A stretch of 13,150 nt of DNA from an uncultured Rhodospirillaceae bacterium (lineage in GTDB: Bacteria > Pseudomonadota > Alphaproteobacteria > Rhodospirillales > UBA2165): the NCBI GenBank assembly GCA_913054205.1, contig CAJXJM010000026.1:1-13150 (forward strand), given 5' to 3'. This document shows, piece by piece, positions 7,399-13,150 of the stretch. The stretch's first letter is position 1. Each line of letters opens with the position of its first letter. The notes under the pieces are model-generated. The model was not told the origin of the DNA. It was given only the letters and a program-made list of their open reading frames with translations, and ran no database searches. Position numbers and translations under genes: made by a program.

Positions 7399-8241
7399 AT
7401 GAAAAAATGGAACCTGATTGTCGACGTTGCAAAATGTCATAACTCCAATAACTGCTTTTTGTCGGTGGCAGATGAGTATATGGGAAATGAGCATCCCGGC
7501 TACGCGACCGCCATGCCTAAACACGGCCACCACTGGATTAATATACTTCGCAGTGAGCGCGGCCAAGCGCCGATGGTTGATGTCACTTATGTGCCGACGA
7601 TGTGCAATCACTGTGATGATGCGCCGTGCATGGCGGCAGCCGAGAATGATGCGATCACCAAGCGCGACGACGGCATTGTCATCATCGATCCTGAAAAAGC
7701 CAAAGGCCAGAAGCAGATTGTCGATGCCTGTCCTTATGGTGCGATCTGGTGGAACGAAGAAAAAGAAGTGCCTCAGGCCTGGATTTTTGACGCCCATCTA
7801 TTAGACCGCGGCTGGAAGGAGCCACGCTGCGTCCAGGCTTGCCCAACCGGCGCACTAAAATCTGTCAAAATCGAAGACTCTGAAATGCAAAAACGCGTCG
7901 CGGATGAAGAACTTCAAGAACTCCATCCCGAGCACGGTACCAAGCCGCGGGTCTATTACAAAAATCTCGATCTTTTCACCAAATGTTTTATCGGCGGTTC
8001 CGTGATTGCCGATCTTAATGGCGTCGAAGAATGTATTGAGAAAGCAATCGTCCTGCTTAGCAAAGACGGTCACAAAGTTGCCGAAACCTGGAGCGACGCT
8101 TTTGGCGAATTTAAAATCGACGGCCTCGATGCGGAGAGCGGCGAATACGAAATTGAAGTCTCCCACCCGGATCATCCGTCAAAATTCGTAAACGTCATTT
8201 TAGGCGAAAGCAGCTATGTTGGGACAATTAAGCTAGATTAG
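7399..8241 (+). CDS. Iron-sulfur small subunit of the transhydroxylase-type enzyme, with reduced cysteine set
   Basis: Partner of the molybdenum subunit, with an AGGAG site seven bases before the ATG. The 280-residue product has a ferredoxin-type region (1-150) and a C-terminal transthyretin/Ig-like beta domain (about 195-280), as in the Pelobacter transhydroxylase small subunit. The segment GTKPRVYYKNL at 180-190 is also shared. Cysteines in the Fe-S region are C13, C19, C69, C72, C77, C111, C144 and C148. In the remembered Pelobacter sequence twelve cysteines bind three [4Fe-4S] clusters; here positions 16 and 23 are Ser and Val, and the later CxxC pair is W128 and D131. One cluster (C69, C72, C77, C111) is complete, one keeps three cysteines plus Ser16, and one has lost all but one ligand. 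At most two clusters are therefore expected. Confidence 0.9.
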   Translation: MKKWNLIVDVAKCHNSNNCFLSVADEYMGNEHPGYATAMPKHGHHWINILRSERGQAPMVDVTYVPTMCNHCDDAPCMAAAENDAITKRDDGIVIIDPEKAKGQKQIVDACPYGAIWWNEEKEVPQAWIFDAHLLDRGWKEPRCVQACPTGALKSVKIEDSEMQKRVADEELQELHPEHGTKPRVYYKNLDLFTKCFIGGSVIADLNGVEECIEKAIVLLSKDGHKVAETWSDAFGEFKIDGLDAESGEYEIEVSHPDHPSKFVNVILGESSYVGTIKLD

Positions 8242-8252
8242 GTGTTGTGTGG

Positions 8253-8273
8253 AAATCCCATTATATGGGATTA
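8253..8273. promoter_or_regulatory. Candidate operator, copy 1 of a shared 21-bp dyad (upstream of the cupin gene)
   Basis: A perfect inverted repeat, AATCCCA (8254-8260) / TGGGATT (8266-8272) around TTATA, starts 12 bases after the small-subunit stop and ends about 90 bases before the cupin ATG. Over 21 positions it matches the element at 10213-10233 at 17 positions without gaps. The recurrence in front of other genes favours a regulator site over a terminator, and no T-run follows. The remainder of the gap to 8365 is AT-rich and should hold the cupin promoter; it ends in a strong AAGGAGGA ribosome-binding site. Confidence 0.5.
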
Positions 8274-8365
8274 TGTACTTGTCTAATAAAACCAGACCTT
8301 ATACTACTATTTTCCATCGCAGCAATTCGACACCGAATTTATAACTTTCCAAGGAGGAATACCTC

Positions 8366-9226
8366 ATGCCGACAATAAATGATGTCACCATCATCAATTC
8401 AAACACTGCCGAAGCCAAGCCGGTCGATTCCGGGCTGGAAAGGACGATCTGCAGCGAGAGAGTGTGTGGTTCAAAGACCCTGAACGTTTACCGCCGAACC
8501 GTTTTAGAAGATCGTCGGTTCGAGCCGCAGGCAGGTGAAGATTACCACCTGATTTACGTCATGGAGGCGTCGAAAGATGGCACAATTAGCTTCAACGGTG
8601 AGTCGCACTCTGCCGATGAAGGCGCCGGTGTGTTGCTCGTGCCGGGCGAATCAGCCGAATTCGAGGTAGCCGGATCGGATCTCGAGCTGCTGCACATGAT
8701 AACGCCAAAGCCTCCTGCTGCAGTTGAAGACGGCTTAGCCGGAGGGCCGGGATATTTTTTCAATCAGGAGACGCTTCGTGTGCTCACTGACGCCAGCGGT
8801 GGCCGCGTGCGTCGTTTCTGCGCCGATTCTTCCGTCAATTTACTCGACGGCAGCCGGCTCACCTCGACCAATGCCATCCAGGCGGGTGAGATGCGCTATC
8901 TCGACGGCGGCTCATCACCTTATCATCAGCACGTCGGCACAGACGCAAATCCGGACGGTGCCGCTCATTGCTACATGACTTTTAAGGGCCGCGGCGTGGT
9001 TGAAGTTGGGGATACGTCCCAGGAACTCGAACCCGGCACACTGGTGTATTTCCCTCCAGGCGTGCCGCATCGGCTTCGCGCTCTTGGCGGTGTACTTGAC
9101 TACTTCGAGATACAGGCTTGGCGAAGTTTCAAGACCAACATCTTCAGCGAGGAGGAGTTAGGGCTCAGGTGGTATTACGATCCCGAATCGGAGGGTGCGG
9201 AGCGGGTGGAGTGGAACCAAACCTAA
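8366..9226 (+). CDS. Two-domain cupin protein
   Basis: A 286-residue product with two cupin barrels, led by an unusually strong AAGGAGGA Shine-Dalgarno site. The C-terminal barrel carries a plausible metal site: PYHQH gives His187 and His189, followed by His201 and by His235 in PPGVPH, with His201 where many cupins have the glutamate. The N-terminal barrel (about 40-115) has the fold signature (GTISFNGESHSADEGAGVLLVPGESAEF) but lacks the HxH motif, so it is probably structural. Bicupins include ring-cleaving dioxygenases, isomerases and decarboxylases. Placement after the transhydroxylase genes makes a metal-dependent step on a polyhydroxylated aromatic or its ring-opened product plausible, but this is inference and I do not recognise a named family. 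The upstream dyad suggests coordinated control with the duplicated-domain gene and the msrA/VOC pair. Confidence 0.85.
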   Translation: MPTINDVTIINSNTAEAKPVDSGLERTICSERVCGSKTLNVYRRTVLEDRRFEPQAGEDYHLIYVMEASKDGTISFNGESHSADEGAGVLLVPGESAEFEVAGSDLELLHMITPKPPAAVEDGLAGGPGYFFNQETLRVLTDASGGRVRRFCADSSVNLLDGSRLTSTNAIQAGEMRYLDGGSSPYHQHVGTDANPDGAAHCYMTFKGRGVVEVGDTSQELEPGTLVYFPPGVPHRLRALGGVLDYFEIQAWRSFKTNIFSEEELGLRWYYDPESEGAERVEWNQT

Positions 9227-9276
9227 ACTAACCTAATCTGGCGAATATGGGGATTGCAAAAATTCTCTTGATAATT

Positions 9277-9300
9277 CAGGGCAACCGCTTGGCTGCCCTG
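9277..9300. terminator. Hairpin between convergent genes, likely bidirectional terminator
   Basis: CAGGGCA (9277-9283) pairs with TGCCCTG (9294-9300). With CC/GG inside, the stem reaches about ten base pairs with one mismatch and a GCTT loop. It lies 50 bases after the cupin stop and about 60 bases beyond the stop of the convergent gene at 9359. A T-rich AAGATATCTT-TTT stretch (9311-9323) follows on the plus strand, next to a 12-base palindrome TATCTTAAGATA (9305-9316). The T-tract does not directly abut the stem, so efficiency is uncertain. Confidence 0.5.
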
Positions 9301-9358
9301 TGCGTATCTTAAGATATCTTTTTCAAGCCGACCTTTCGGTGCCACGGCATCAATGCGT

Positions 9359-10192
9359 TTATTGTCCAGCCACCAACTTACAAAAATCTTCCGAGCTCAT
9401 ACCAATCGAAGCGCCCAACGCTCCAGCCGTTTTGTTCACCAACGAAATTTCACCGTCTTTATAAACTGAAACAGAGTCGGATATTCGGGCTGACAGTGCG
9501 CTGACGGTTGCAGCTGGGATTGCTTGCTGATCGAGGGCAGGGAGGCGGCTGGTGCTCGATCCATCGAGGCATAGACCTCCATCATGGAAGACGGCGGCTT
9601 TCACTTTAATGCCGCGCGTGGCTGCCATGGGATTTTTCTGCGGATCACCGCCACCAACGAGCCCCCCGTGAGACCCCGTCAGTATAATCTGTCCGGCATC
9701 CTCGTCTTTAATAAGTCCCATGGTATCAAGGCCGATAATGCGCACGCTTTTAATCTCATCCAGCAAATGTCGTTGGGGTTCGTCTGAGGCGTCAGGAGTG
9801 CCACCGAACGGGTTTGCCTTACGCAATAATGTCGCCGCCTCCTGACATGGTTGTCCCGCCGTGACGCCAAGATTTTTCGCGAGGTCGTTGAAATGACTAA
9901 TCACCCCGCGGGCGAGCATGTCCTTACCGTCACTAATCCGCGCGGTTTTAGAATCGATAACAGCTGCCGCCATGCCAAGTTTTTGCAAATACGGCAGCGC
10001 TGATAGTCCTGCTTGATCTTTTCCTATGCCAGTATCATGGAGGATTAAGGCTCGAACTTCAGCCTGGGCGGCCCATAGCGCTGGACCGACCGTCGCCTGT
10101 GATCCTATTATAAAAACATTGCCTGCAGCCGTATCATCAAGCTGGGTGGCGCTATCAAGCGGTACAACGCGGACATTTACGGGATTTGCCAT
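9359..10192 (-). CDS. Unrecognised protein with an internal duplication (GSHGG / HD-G motifs)
   Basis: The 277-residue product has no signal peptide or membrane segment and is probably cytoplasmic. Two repeats of about 100 residues (about 25-124 and 168-272) have the same layout: a Gly-Ser turn (IIGS, 28-31; LTGSHGG, 171-177), then an HD-G motif (52-55 and 203-206), then L-P-L, then ARISD (84-88 and 235-239), then G-IS-N. From the two HD motifs onward, 51 residues align without a gap with 19 identities by hand count. I recall similar TGSHGG...AAVF-DAG proteins annotated only as hypothetical in proteobacteria, and do not know a function. Start ATG at 10192 has GAAGG seven bases upstream. A copy of the shared dyad lies 21 bases before the start, linking it to the cupin and VOC genes in regulation. 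Confidence 0.8.
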   Translation of the reverse strand: MANPVNVRVVPLDSATQLDDTAAGNVFIIGSQATVGPALWAAQAEVRALILHDTGIGKDQAGLSALPYLQKLGMAAAVIDSKTARISDGKDMLARGVISHFNDLAKNLGVTAGQPCQEAATLLRKANPFGGTPDASDEPQRHLLDEIKSVRIIGLDTMGLIKDEDAGQIILTGSHGGLVGGGDPQKNPMAATRGIKVKAAVFHDGGLCLDGSSTSRLPALDQQAIPAATVSALSARISDSVSVYKDGEISLVNKTAGALGASIGMSSEDFCKLVAGQ

Positions 10193-10212
10193 CTAGCGCC
10201 TTCTATATTATA

Positions 10213-10233
10213 AAATCCCGTAATATGAGATTT
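10213..10233. promoter_or_regulatory. Candidate operator, copy 2 of the shared 21-bp dyad (upstream of the duplicated-domain gene)
   Basis: AAATCCCG (10213-10220) and TGAGATTT (10226-10233) flank TAATA and form an imperfect dyad. It matches the 8253-8273 element at 17 of 21 positions. It sits between the msrA stop (10246) and the start at 10192, close enough to the start to overlap a promoter or the leader. A terminator role for msrA is the alternative reading, but only TTTTATAA follows the minus-strand stem, which is weak. Confidence 0.5.
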
Positions 10234-10245
10234 TTGTAGGAACCG

Positions 10246-10704
10246 CTAATGGTGGCCCTGTTTCTCGAAATAGCGTTGGTGATAGTCTTCGCCCATATAA
10301 AAATTATCAATGGGAGCCAGCTCGGTCACAACGGGATTACGAAAGCGGCCATTTTCTTCAAGCGCTGAAATCGCTTTTTTTGCGGCGGCTTCTTGCTCGG
10401 GTGAATGGTAGTAGATCGCTGATCGGTATTGCGTGCCGATATCGGGGCCTTGCCGATTTAGCGTCGTTGGATCGTGCAGGCCCCAAAAAACTTCAAGGAG
10501 TTCTTCGTAGGTGACTTTATCGGGATCGTATTCGACTTGGACCACTTCAGTATGACCTGTTTTGCCAGAACACACTTGCTCATAGGTCGGGTCCTCTGTT
10601 GCGCCGCCTGCATATCCGACCGGAGCTTCTTGAACGCCCTCGACTTTTCGAAAGGCATGCTCGATGCCCCAAAAGCATCCAGCGCCAAATGTTGCTTTTT
10701 CCAT
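10246..10704 (-). CDS. msrA: Peptide-methionine (S)-S-oxide reductase MsrA
   Basis: Reduces the S-epimer of methionine sulfoxide in proteins and free methionine, protecting against oxidative damage in the cytoplasm. The 152-residue product shows the family signature at the very start: GAGCFWG, with catalytic Cys10, followed by GYAGG, the segment [40 protein letters not shown] and a C-terminal YHQRYFEK. It lacks the C-terminal resolving-cysteine tail of longer MsrA proteins; a second cysteine lies in VCSGKTGH. Start ATG at 10704 has AGAGGAAAG just upstream. It is divergent from the VOC gene with only 48 bases between the starts and a candidate operator inside that gap, so it may be co-regulated with the putative oxygenase. 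This fits protection during oxidative aromatic metabolism, but is inference. Confidence 0.95.
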   Translation of the reverse strand: MEKATFGAGCFWGIEHAFRKVEGVQEAPVGYAGGATEDPTYEQVCSGKTGHTEVVQVEYDPDKVTYEELLEVFWGLHDPTTLNRQGPDIGTQYRSAIYYHSPEQEAAAKKAISALEENGRFRNPVVTELAPIDNFYMGEDYHQRYFEKQGHH

Positions 10705-10720
10705 TTCGATCTTTCCTCTA

Positions 10721-10741
10721 AAATTCCCTGATACGTGAAAG
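10721..10741. promoter_or_regulatory. Candidate operator, degenerate copy 3 of the shared dyad (msrA/VOC divergent gap)
   Basis: An imperfect dyad with half-sites AAATTCCC (10721-10728) and GTGAAAG (10735-10741). Without gaps it matches copies 1 and 2 at 13 of 21 positions each. It abuts the msrA ribosome-binding region on one side and overlaps the AAAGG site of the VOC gene on the other. A protein bound here could block both genes. There is no gene end here, so a terminator is excluded. This copy is the weakest by sequence. Confidence 0.35.
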
Positions 10742-10752
10742 GTAATTCATTA

Positions 10753-11577
10753 ATGTTGAATGTCAAATTACACCATCTCTCGTTTTCGACCGATCAGCGT
10801 GATCAAATGATTGAATTCTATCGTGATCAGATGGGAATGACCGAGATCGAAGAAGTTGGTGGCGATGTTGTGTTGCGGGCTAAGAACCGCATTATGCACT
10901 TTGTCGATGGACCTAAGAACCGCTTGAACTACGCAGCGTATGGCGCGCCGGATCAAAATGTTTTGGACGAGTTGCGCCAAAAGCATGAAACAGCTGGTGT
11001 GACTTTGTCGCCGTCCCCATCGCCGGTCTTTGGTGAGGATGCCTATGCGATTACCGATCCTGACGGTAATCAAATGGTTTTTGGTGTTTATTCAGAGATG
11101 GCTGATGATCAATCAATGGCGGGTCGCATGCAGCACGTCGTTGTCGCCAGTACTCAAGTTGAAGCAATGATCGCGTTTTATTCCGACAAAGTTGGTTTTG
11201 CTGTTACTGATATTGTGCGTAAAGACGACGGTGTGATCACGTCCTGCTTTATGCGATCCAACAACGAGCACCACAGTTTTGCCGTTTTTTTGGGCGAAAC
11301 TGCGAAACTCGATCATAATTGTTATGAATCTTCCAGTTGGAATGACATCCGTGATTGGGCAGATCATTTTTCGGATTCTGAAATTACGATTTTTTGGGGT
11401 CCTGGACGCCATGGTCCCGGCAACAATTTATTTATTATGGTGCGTGATCCAGATGGTAATCCAGTTGAGATTTCTGCCGAAATTGAACAGGTGCCTGAAG
11501 ATCGTGAAACCGGCAATTGGGAGCACAATCCACGTACATTGAATTACTGGGGCAAAGGGATGCAGCGAGTTGAGTAA
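10753..11577 (+). CDS. Two-domain VOC protein related to extradiol (catechol 2,3-) dioxygenases
   Basis: The 274-residue product consists of two vicinal-oxygen-chelate modules (about 5-115 and 125-245), the layout of type I extradiol dioxygenases, which open catecholic rings beside the two hydroxyls using Fe(II) or Mn(II) and O2. In the C-terminal module the metal triad is present: His128 (MQHVVV), His188 (LDHNCYE) and Glu239 (GNPVEIS). The second-shell histidines are His174 (NEHHSFAVF) and His220 (GPGRHGPGNN). The conserved tyrosine nine residues after the latter histidine (Tyr255 in XylE) is Met229. The N-terminal module lacks the triad. ATG at 10753 preceded by AAAGG is chosen over a GTG at 10735. 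The regulator gene follows after 37 bases, probably in the same transcript. The substrate is unknown; a polyhydroxylated product of the nearby molybdenum enzyme is plausible but unproven. Confidence 0.87.
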   Translation: MLNVKLHHLSFSTDQRDQMIEFYRDQMGMTEIEEVGGDVVLRAKNRIMHFVDGPKNRLNYAAYGAPDQNVLDELRQKHETAGVTLSPSPSPVFGEDAYAITDPDGNQMVFGVYSEMADDQSMAGRMQHVVVASTQVEAMIAFYSDKVGFAVTDIVRKDDGVITSCFMRSNNEHHSFAVFLGETAKLDHNCYESSSWNDIRDWADHFSDSEITIFWGPGRHGPGNNLFIMVRDPDGNPVEISAEIEQVPEDRETGNWEHNPRTLNYWGKGMQRVE

Positions 11578-11614
11578 TTTGCTATAAGGAACTGCACTGG
11601 TTTGAAGGAAAACA

Positions 11615-12433
11615 ATGTCTAGCTTAGAACGCCTATTAAGCATTTTGGATCTTTACTCAGAAGCCGAGCCGATTTGGACTCTCGAAGAGATCACACGAGA
11701 GACCGGCTATGCGCGCTCGACCGCCTATCGGTATGTGAAGGAGCTTTGCGATTCCGGTCTTTTGATCTCAATTGGAAAAGGGGCGCATGTTTTGGGTCCG
11801 CGCTTTATCGAATTTGACCGATTGATCAGAAATACCGATCCATTGCTGATCGCGGCGCAAAACTTAATGCCTGACCTGCATCAGGAATTTGGTGAAGGAT
11901 TGTTACTGCTCAGCAGTCTTTACGGCGATAAAGTGCTCTGCATCCATCAAGAACCGCTGATCACTGATTTTAGCGTTAGTTATACACGAGGGCGCCCAAT
12001 GCCATTGTTTTATGGTGCTACGGCAAAAATCATTCTTGCAAATCTTCCCGAGCGGCGATTGGTAAAATTGTTTCTCAATCACCGTTTGGAAATTGCCAAA
12101 GCTGGACTTGGTGAGGAGTGGGACGATTTTAAGGAGCATTTGGCCGAGATGAGGCGCAAAGGCTATTGCATCTCGAGAGGCGAAGTCGATACCGGCGCAA
12201 CAGGTATTGGGGCCGCGATATTCGCCAGTGATAAAACTGTAATCGGCAGTCTCACCCAGGTCTTTATGGATGGTAGTCAAGATGTAGATCCATCAATCAT
12301 GGATCGTTTGATCAAAGGCTGCGATAGAATTTCCAGCGAAATAGAAAAAATACTGCAAGCCCACGATGACATGTCTGAACACTATTCGCCTGTTATTCCT
12401 TTTAAGAAGCCAGGCTCCGAAGGCGCTGCTTAA
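11615..12433 (+). CDS. IclR-family transcriptional regulator (second copy)
   Basis: A 272-residue product. An N-terminal winged helix-turn-helix spans about 1-65, with recognition region WTLEEITRETGYARSTAYRYVKEL. The effector-binding domain spans about 75-250, with YTRGRPMPLFYGATAKIILANL and a GEVDTGATGIGAAIF segment typical of the family. Compared with the first IclR copy it is clearly diverged (different recognition helix and a longer C-terminus with a proline- and charge-rich tail), so the two probably bind different sites and ligands. It follows the VOC gene closely and is the best candidate for the protein that binds the shared 21-bp dyad, giving autoregulation through the site at 10721. 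A GAAGGAA site precedes the ATG. Confidence 0.9.
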   Translation: MSSLERLLSILDLYSEAEPIWTLEEITRETGYARSTAYRYVKELCDSGLLISIGKGAHVLGPRFIEFDRLIRNTDPLLIAAQNLMPDLHQEFGEGLLLLSSLYGDKVLCIHQEPLITDFSVSYTRGRPMPLFYGATAKIILANLPERRLVKLFLNHRLEIAKAGLGEEWDDFKEHLAEMRRKGYCISRGEVDTGATGIGAAIFASDKTVIGSLTQVFMDGSQDVDPSIMDRLIKGCDRISSEIEKILQAHDDMSEHYSPVIPFKKPGSEGAA

Positions 12434-13150
12434 ATGAAACGCGCAAGTTTTTTCCTTCTGGTCTTTGCCTTGGCGATGAACCCGCTGGATGGTTTTGCCC
12501 AGAAAAACGAAAATCCAGAGAAAATAGTCGAGAAATTTCACTCGGTTCTATTGGACGTAATGAAAGAAGCAAAATCATTGAGCGCCAAGGAACGTTATAT
12601 TAAACTTGAGCCTGCCATCGACACGGCCTACGACCTTGGCTTTATGGTCAGAGTAGCGTCTGGAACAGCTTGGCGAAAAACCAGCGATGACCATAAAATA
12701 AAATTAGCTAAGGCCTTTCGGCGTATGAGTATCGCTACCTACGCCTTTCGTTTTAAAGGCTATTCCGGCCAGCGCTTTGAGACGTTAAAGGTTGGTAATG
12801 GACCGCGAAAAACGAAGTTGGTTTTTACCCAGATAATCAGCCCTCCAAAGAAAAATACTAAGCGCGAAATTAAAGTCAAATTGACCTATGTCACAAAAAA
12901 TATCAAAGGTAAGTGGAAAATAATCGATGTTCTTTTGGATGGCGGCATTAGTGAGCTATCAGTTAAACATTCTGAATACCGCAGGATTTTAAGAACCAAA
13001 GGTGCCTTTGTGTTGGCCGAATTGCTGGATAAAAACCCCGCTGTTTTGGCGGCGGCCAACAGCGCCGGCGGCTCCTTGGGAAGCATGGTCGCTCCCGCCA
13101 AGGTTCTGGTGGGCTGCTCGACCGCCGGCCTGGGAGGAAGGGAAGGGGAG
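12434..13150 (+). CDS. MlaC/HpnM-like periplasmic protein, 3' end replaced by foreign sequence or chimeric (runs off the right edge)
   Basis: The ATG directly abuts the TAA of the regulator. The N-terminus is a signal peptide (about 1-22, cleavage after DGFA). Residues 25-195 fit the MlaC/Ttg2D/HpnM family of periplasmic phospholipid or hopanoid carriers: an early VEKFHSVLLDVMKEA helix, YDLGFMVRVASGTAWRKTSDDHKIKLAKAF, FKGYSGQRFETL, LTYVTKNIKGKWKIIDVLLDGGISEL and a final HSEYRRILRTKGAFVLAELLDK. The family normally ends about here, at 200-215 residues. Instead the frame stays open to the window edge with AANSAGGSLGSMVAPAKVLV and more, which belongs to a different family. The role, if intact, is lipid trafficking between outer and inner membranes, with no evident link to the aromatic genes. 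Confidence 0.7.
   Translation, partial: MKRASFFLLVFALAMNPLDGFAQKNENPEKIVEKFHSVLLDVMKEAKSLSAKERYIKLEPAIDTAYDLGFMVRVASGTAWRKTSDDHKIKLAKAFRRMSIATYAFRFKGYSGQRFETLKVGNGPRKTKLVFTQIISPPKKNTKREIKVKLTYVTKNIKGKWKIIDVLLDGGISELSVKHSEYRRILRTKGAFVLAELLDKNPAVLAAANSAGGSLGSMVAPAKVLVGCSTAGLGGREGE
13037..13150 (+). other. GC-rich segment resembling L-lactate permease C-terminal region
   Basis: From about 13037 the composition jumps to roughly 70 % G+C, whereas the preceding kilobase is AT-rich by eye. The translation in the MlaC frame (ANSAGGSLGSM, then APAKVLVGCSTAGLGGREGE) resembles, from memory, the C-terminal motif of bacterial L-lactate permease (ANSAGG..GS..APAKV.VGCSTVGL.G.EG). The exact breakpoint cannot be placed; it lies between about 13022 and 13045. 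It is either a contig-end assembly chimera or a real junction with transferred DNA. Confidence 0.5.

Noticed and set aside
4372..8241. Formate dehydrogenase or DMSO reductase assignment
   Set aside because: There is no N-terminal Fe-S motif, the Mo ligand position is Ser in NPDSWEGW, and the small subunit has the C-terminal beta domain characteristic of the transhydroxylase group.
8253..8273. Intrinsic terminator of the transhydroxylase operon
   Set aside because: The stem is good but there is no T-tract, and near-identical elements recur upstream of other genes, including one divergent gap where a terminator makes no sense. A regulatory site is the better reading, though dual use is not excluded.
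1..13150. CRISPR array, tRNA/rRNA genes, insertion sequence or toxin-antitoxin pair
   Set aside because: No regularly spaced repeats, tRNA-like cloverleaf, rRNA signature, transposase frame or terminal inverted repeats were seen on either strand.

Overview
The window looks like a piece of a proteobacterial, probably alphaproteobacterial, genome. Supporting this are a PhnD-like importer with a fused double permease, two IclR regulators, an MlaC/HpnM-like periplasmic protein, a GC content near 50 % by eye, and Shine-Dalgarno sites of the AGGAG type. No taxonomic marker is present, so the assignment is an inference. The odd window length, a gene cut at the left edge and a composition break at the right edge suggest a complete metagenomic contig, but this cannot be proven from the sequence.

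Layout, left to right. Bases 1-119 hold the 5' part of a small membrane protein gene (minus strand), followed by about 200 non-coding bases with a long-arm hairpin and a REP-like palindrome. Bases 322-3356 (minus) encode a complete oxyanion-type ABC importer: binding protein, ATPase and fused permease. The binding protein resembles the subfamily usually labelled putative selenate transporter more than true phosphonate importers. Bases 3489-4265 (minus) encode an IclR regulator. Divergent from it, 4372-8241 (plus) encode the two subunits of a bis-MGD molybdenum enzyme of the pyrogallol-phloroglucinol transhydroxylase / resorcinol hydroxylase family. Next come a two-domain cupin (8366-9226, plus), an unrecognised protein with an internal duplication (9359-10192, minus), MsrA (10246-10704, minus), a two-domain VOC protein related to extradiol ring-cleavage dioxygenases (10753-11577, plus), a second IclR regulator (11615-12433, plus) and an MlaC-like gene (12434-13150, plus) that runs off the edge after an abrupt switch to GC-rich sequence resembling lactate permease.

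Working model (inference): the region is an aromatic or polyphenol catabolic island. The molybdenum enzyme would move or add a ring hydroxyl without O2, and the VOC and cupin proteins could act on the resulting polyhydroxylated ring or downstream products. A related 21-bp dyad upstream of the cupin gene, the duplicated-domain gene and the msrA/VOC divergent pair suggests one regulator, perhaps the adjacent second IclR protein, controls these genes together.

The most unusual features are: (a) a roughly 130-residue SCP2-like lipid-binding extension fused to the molybdenum subunit; (b) an iron-sulfur subunit that has lost the cysteines of one cluster and one cysteine of a second; (c) the shared dyad; and (d) the in-frame MlaC/lactate-permease junction at the right edge.
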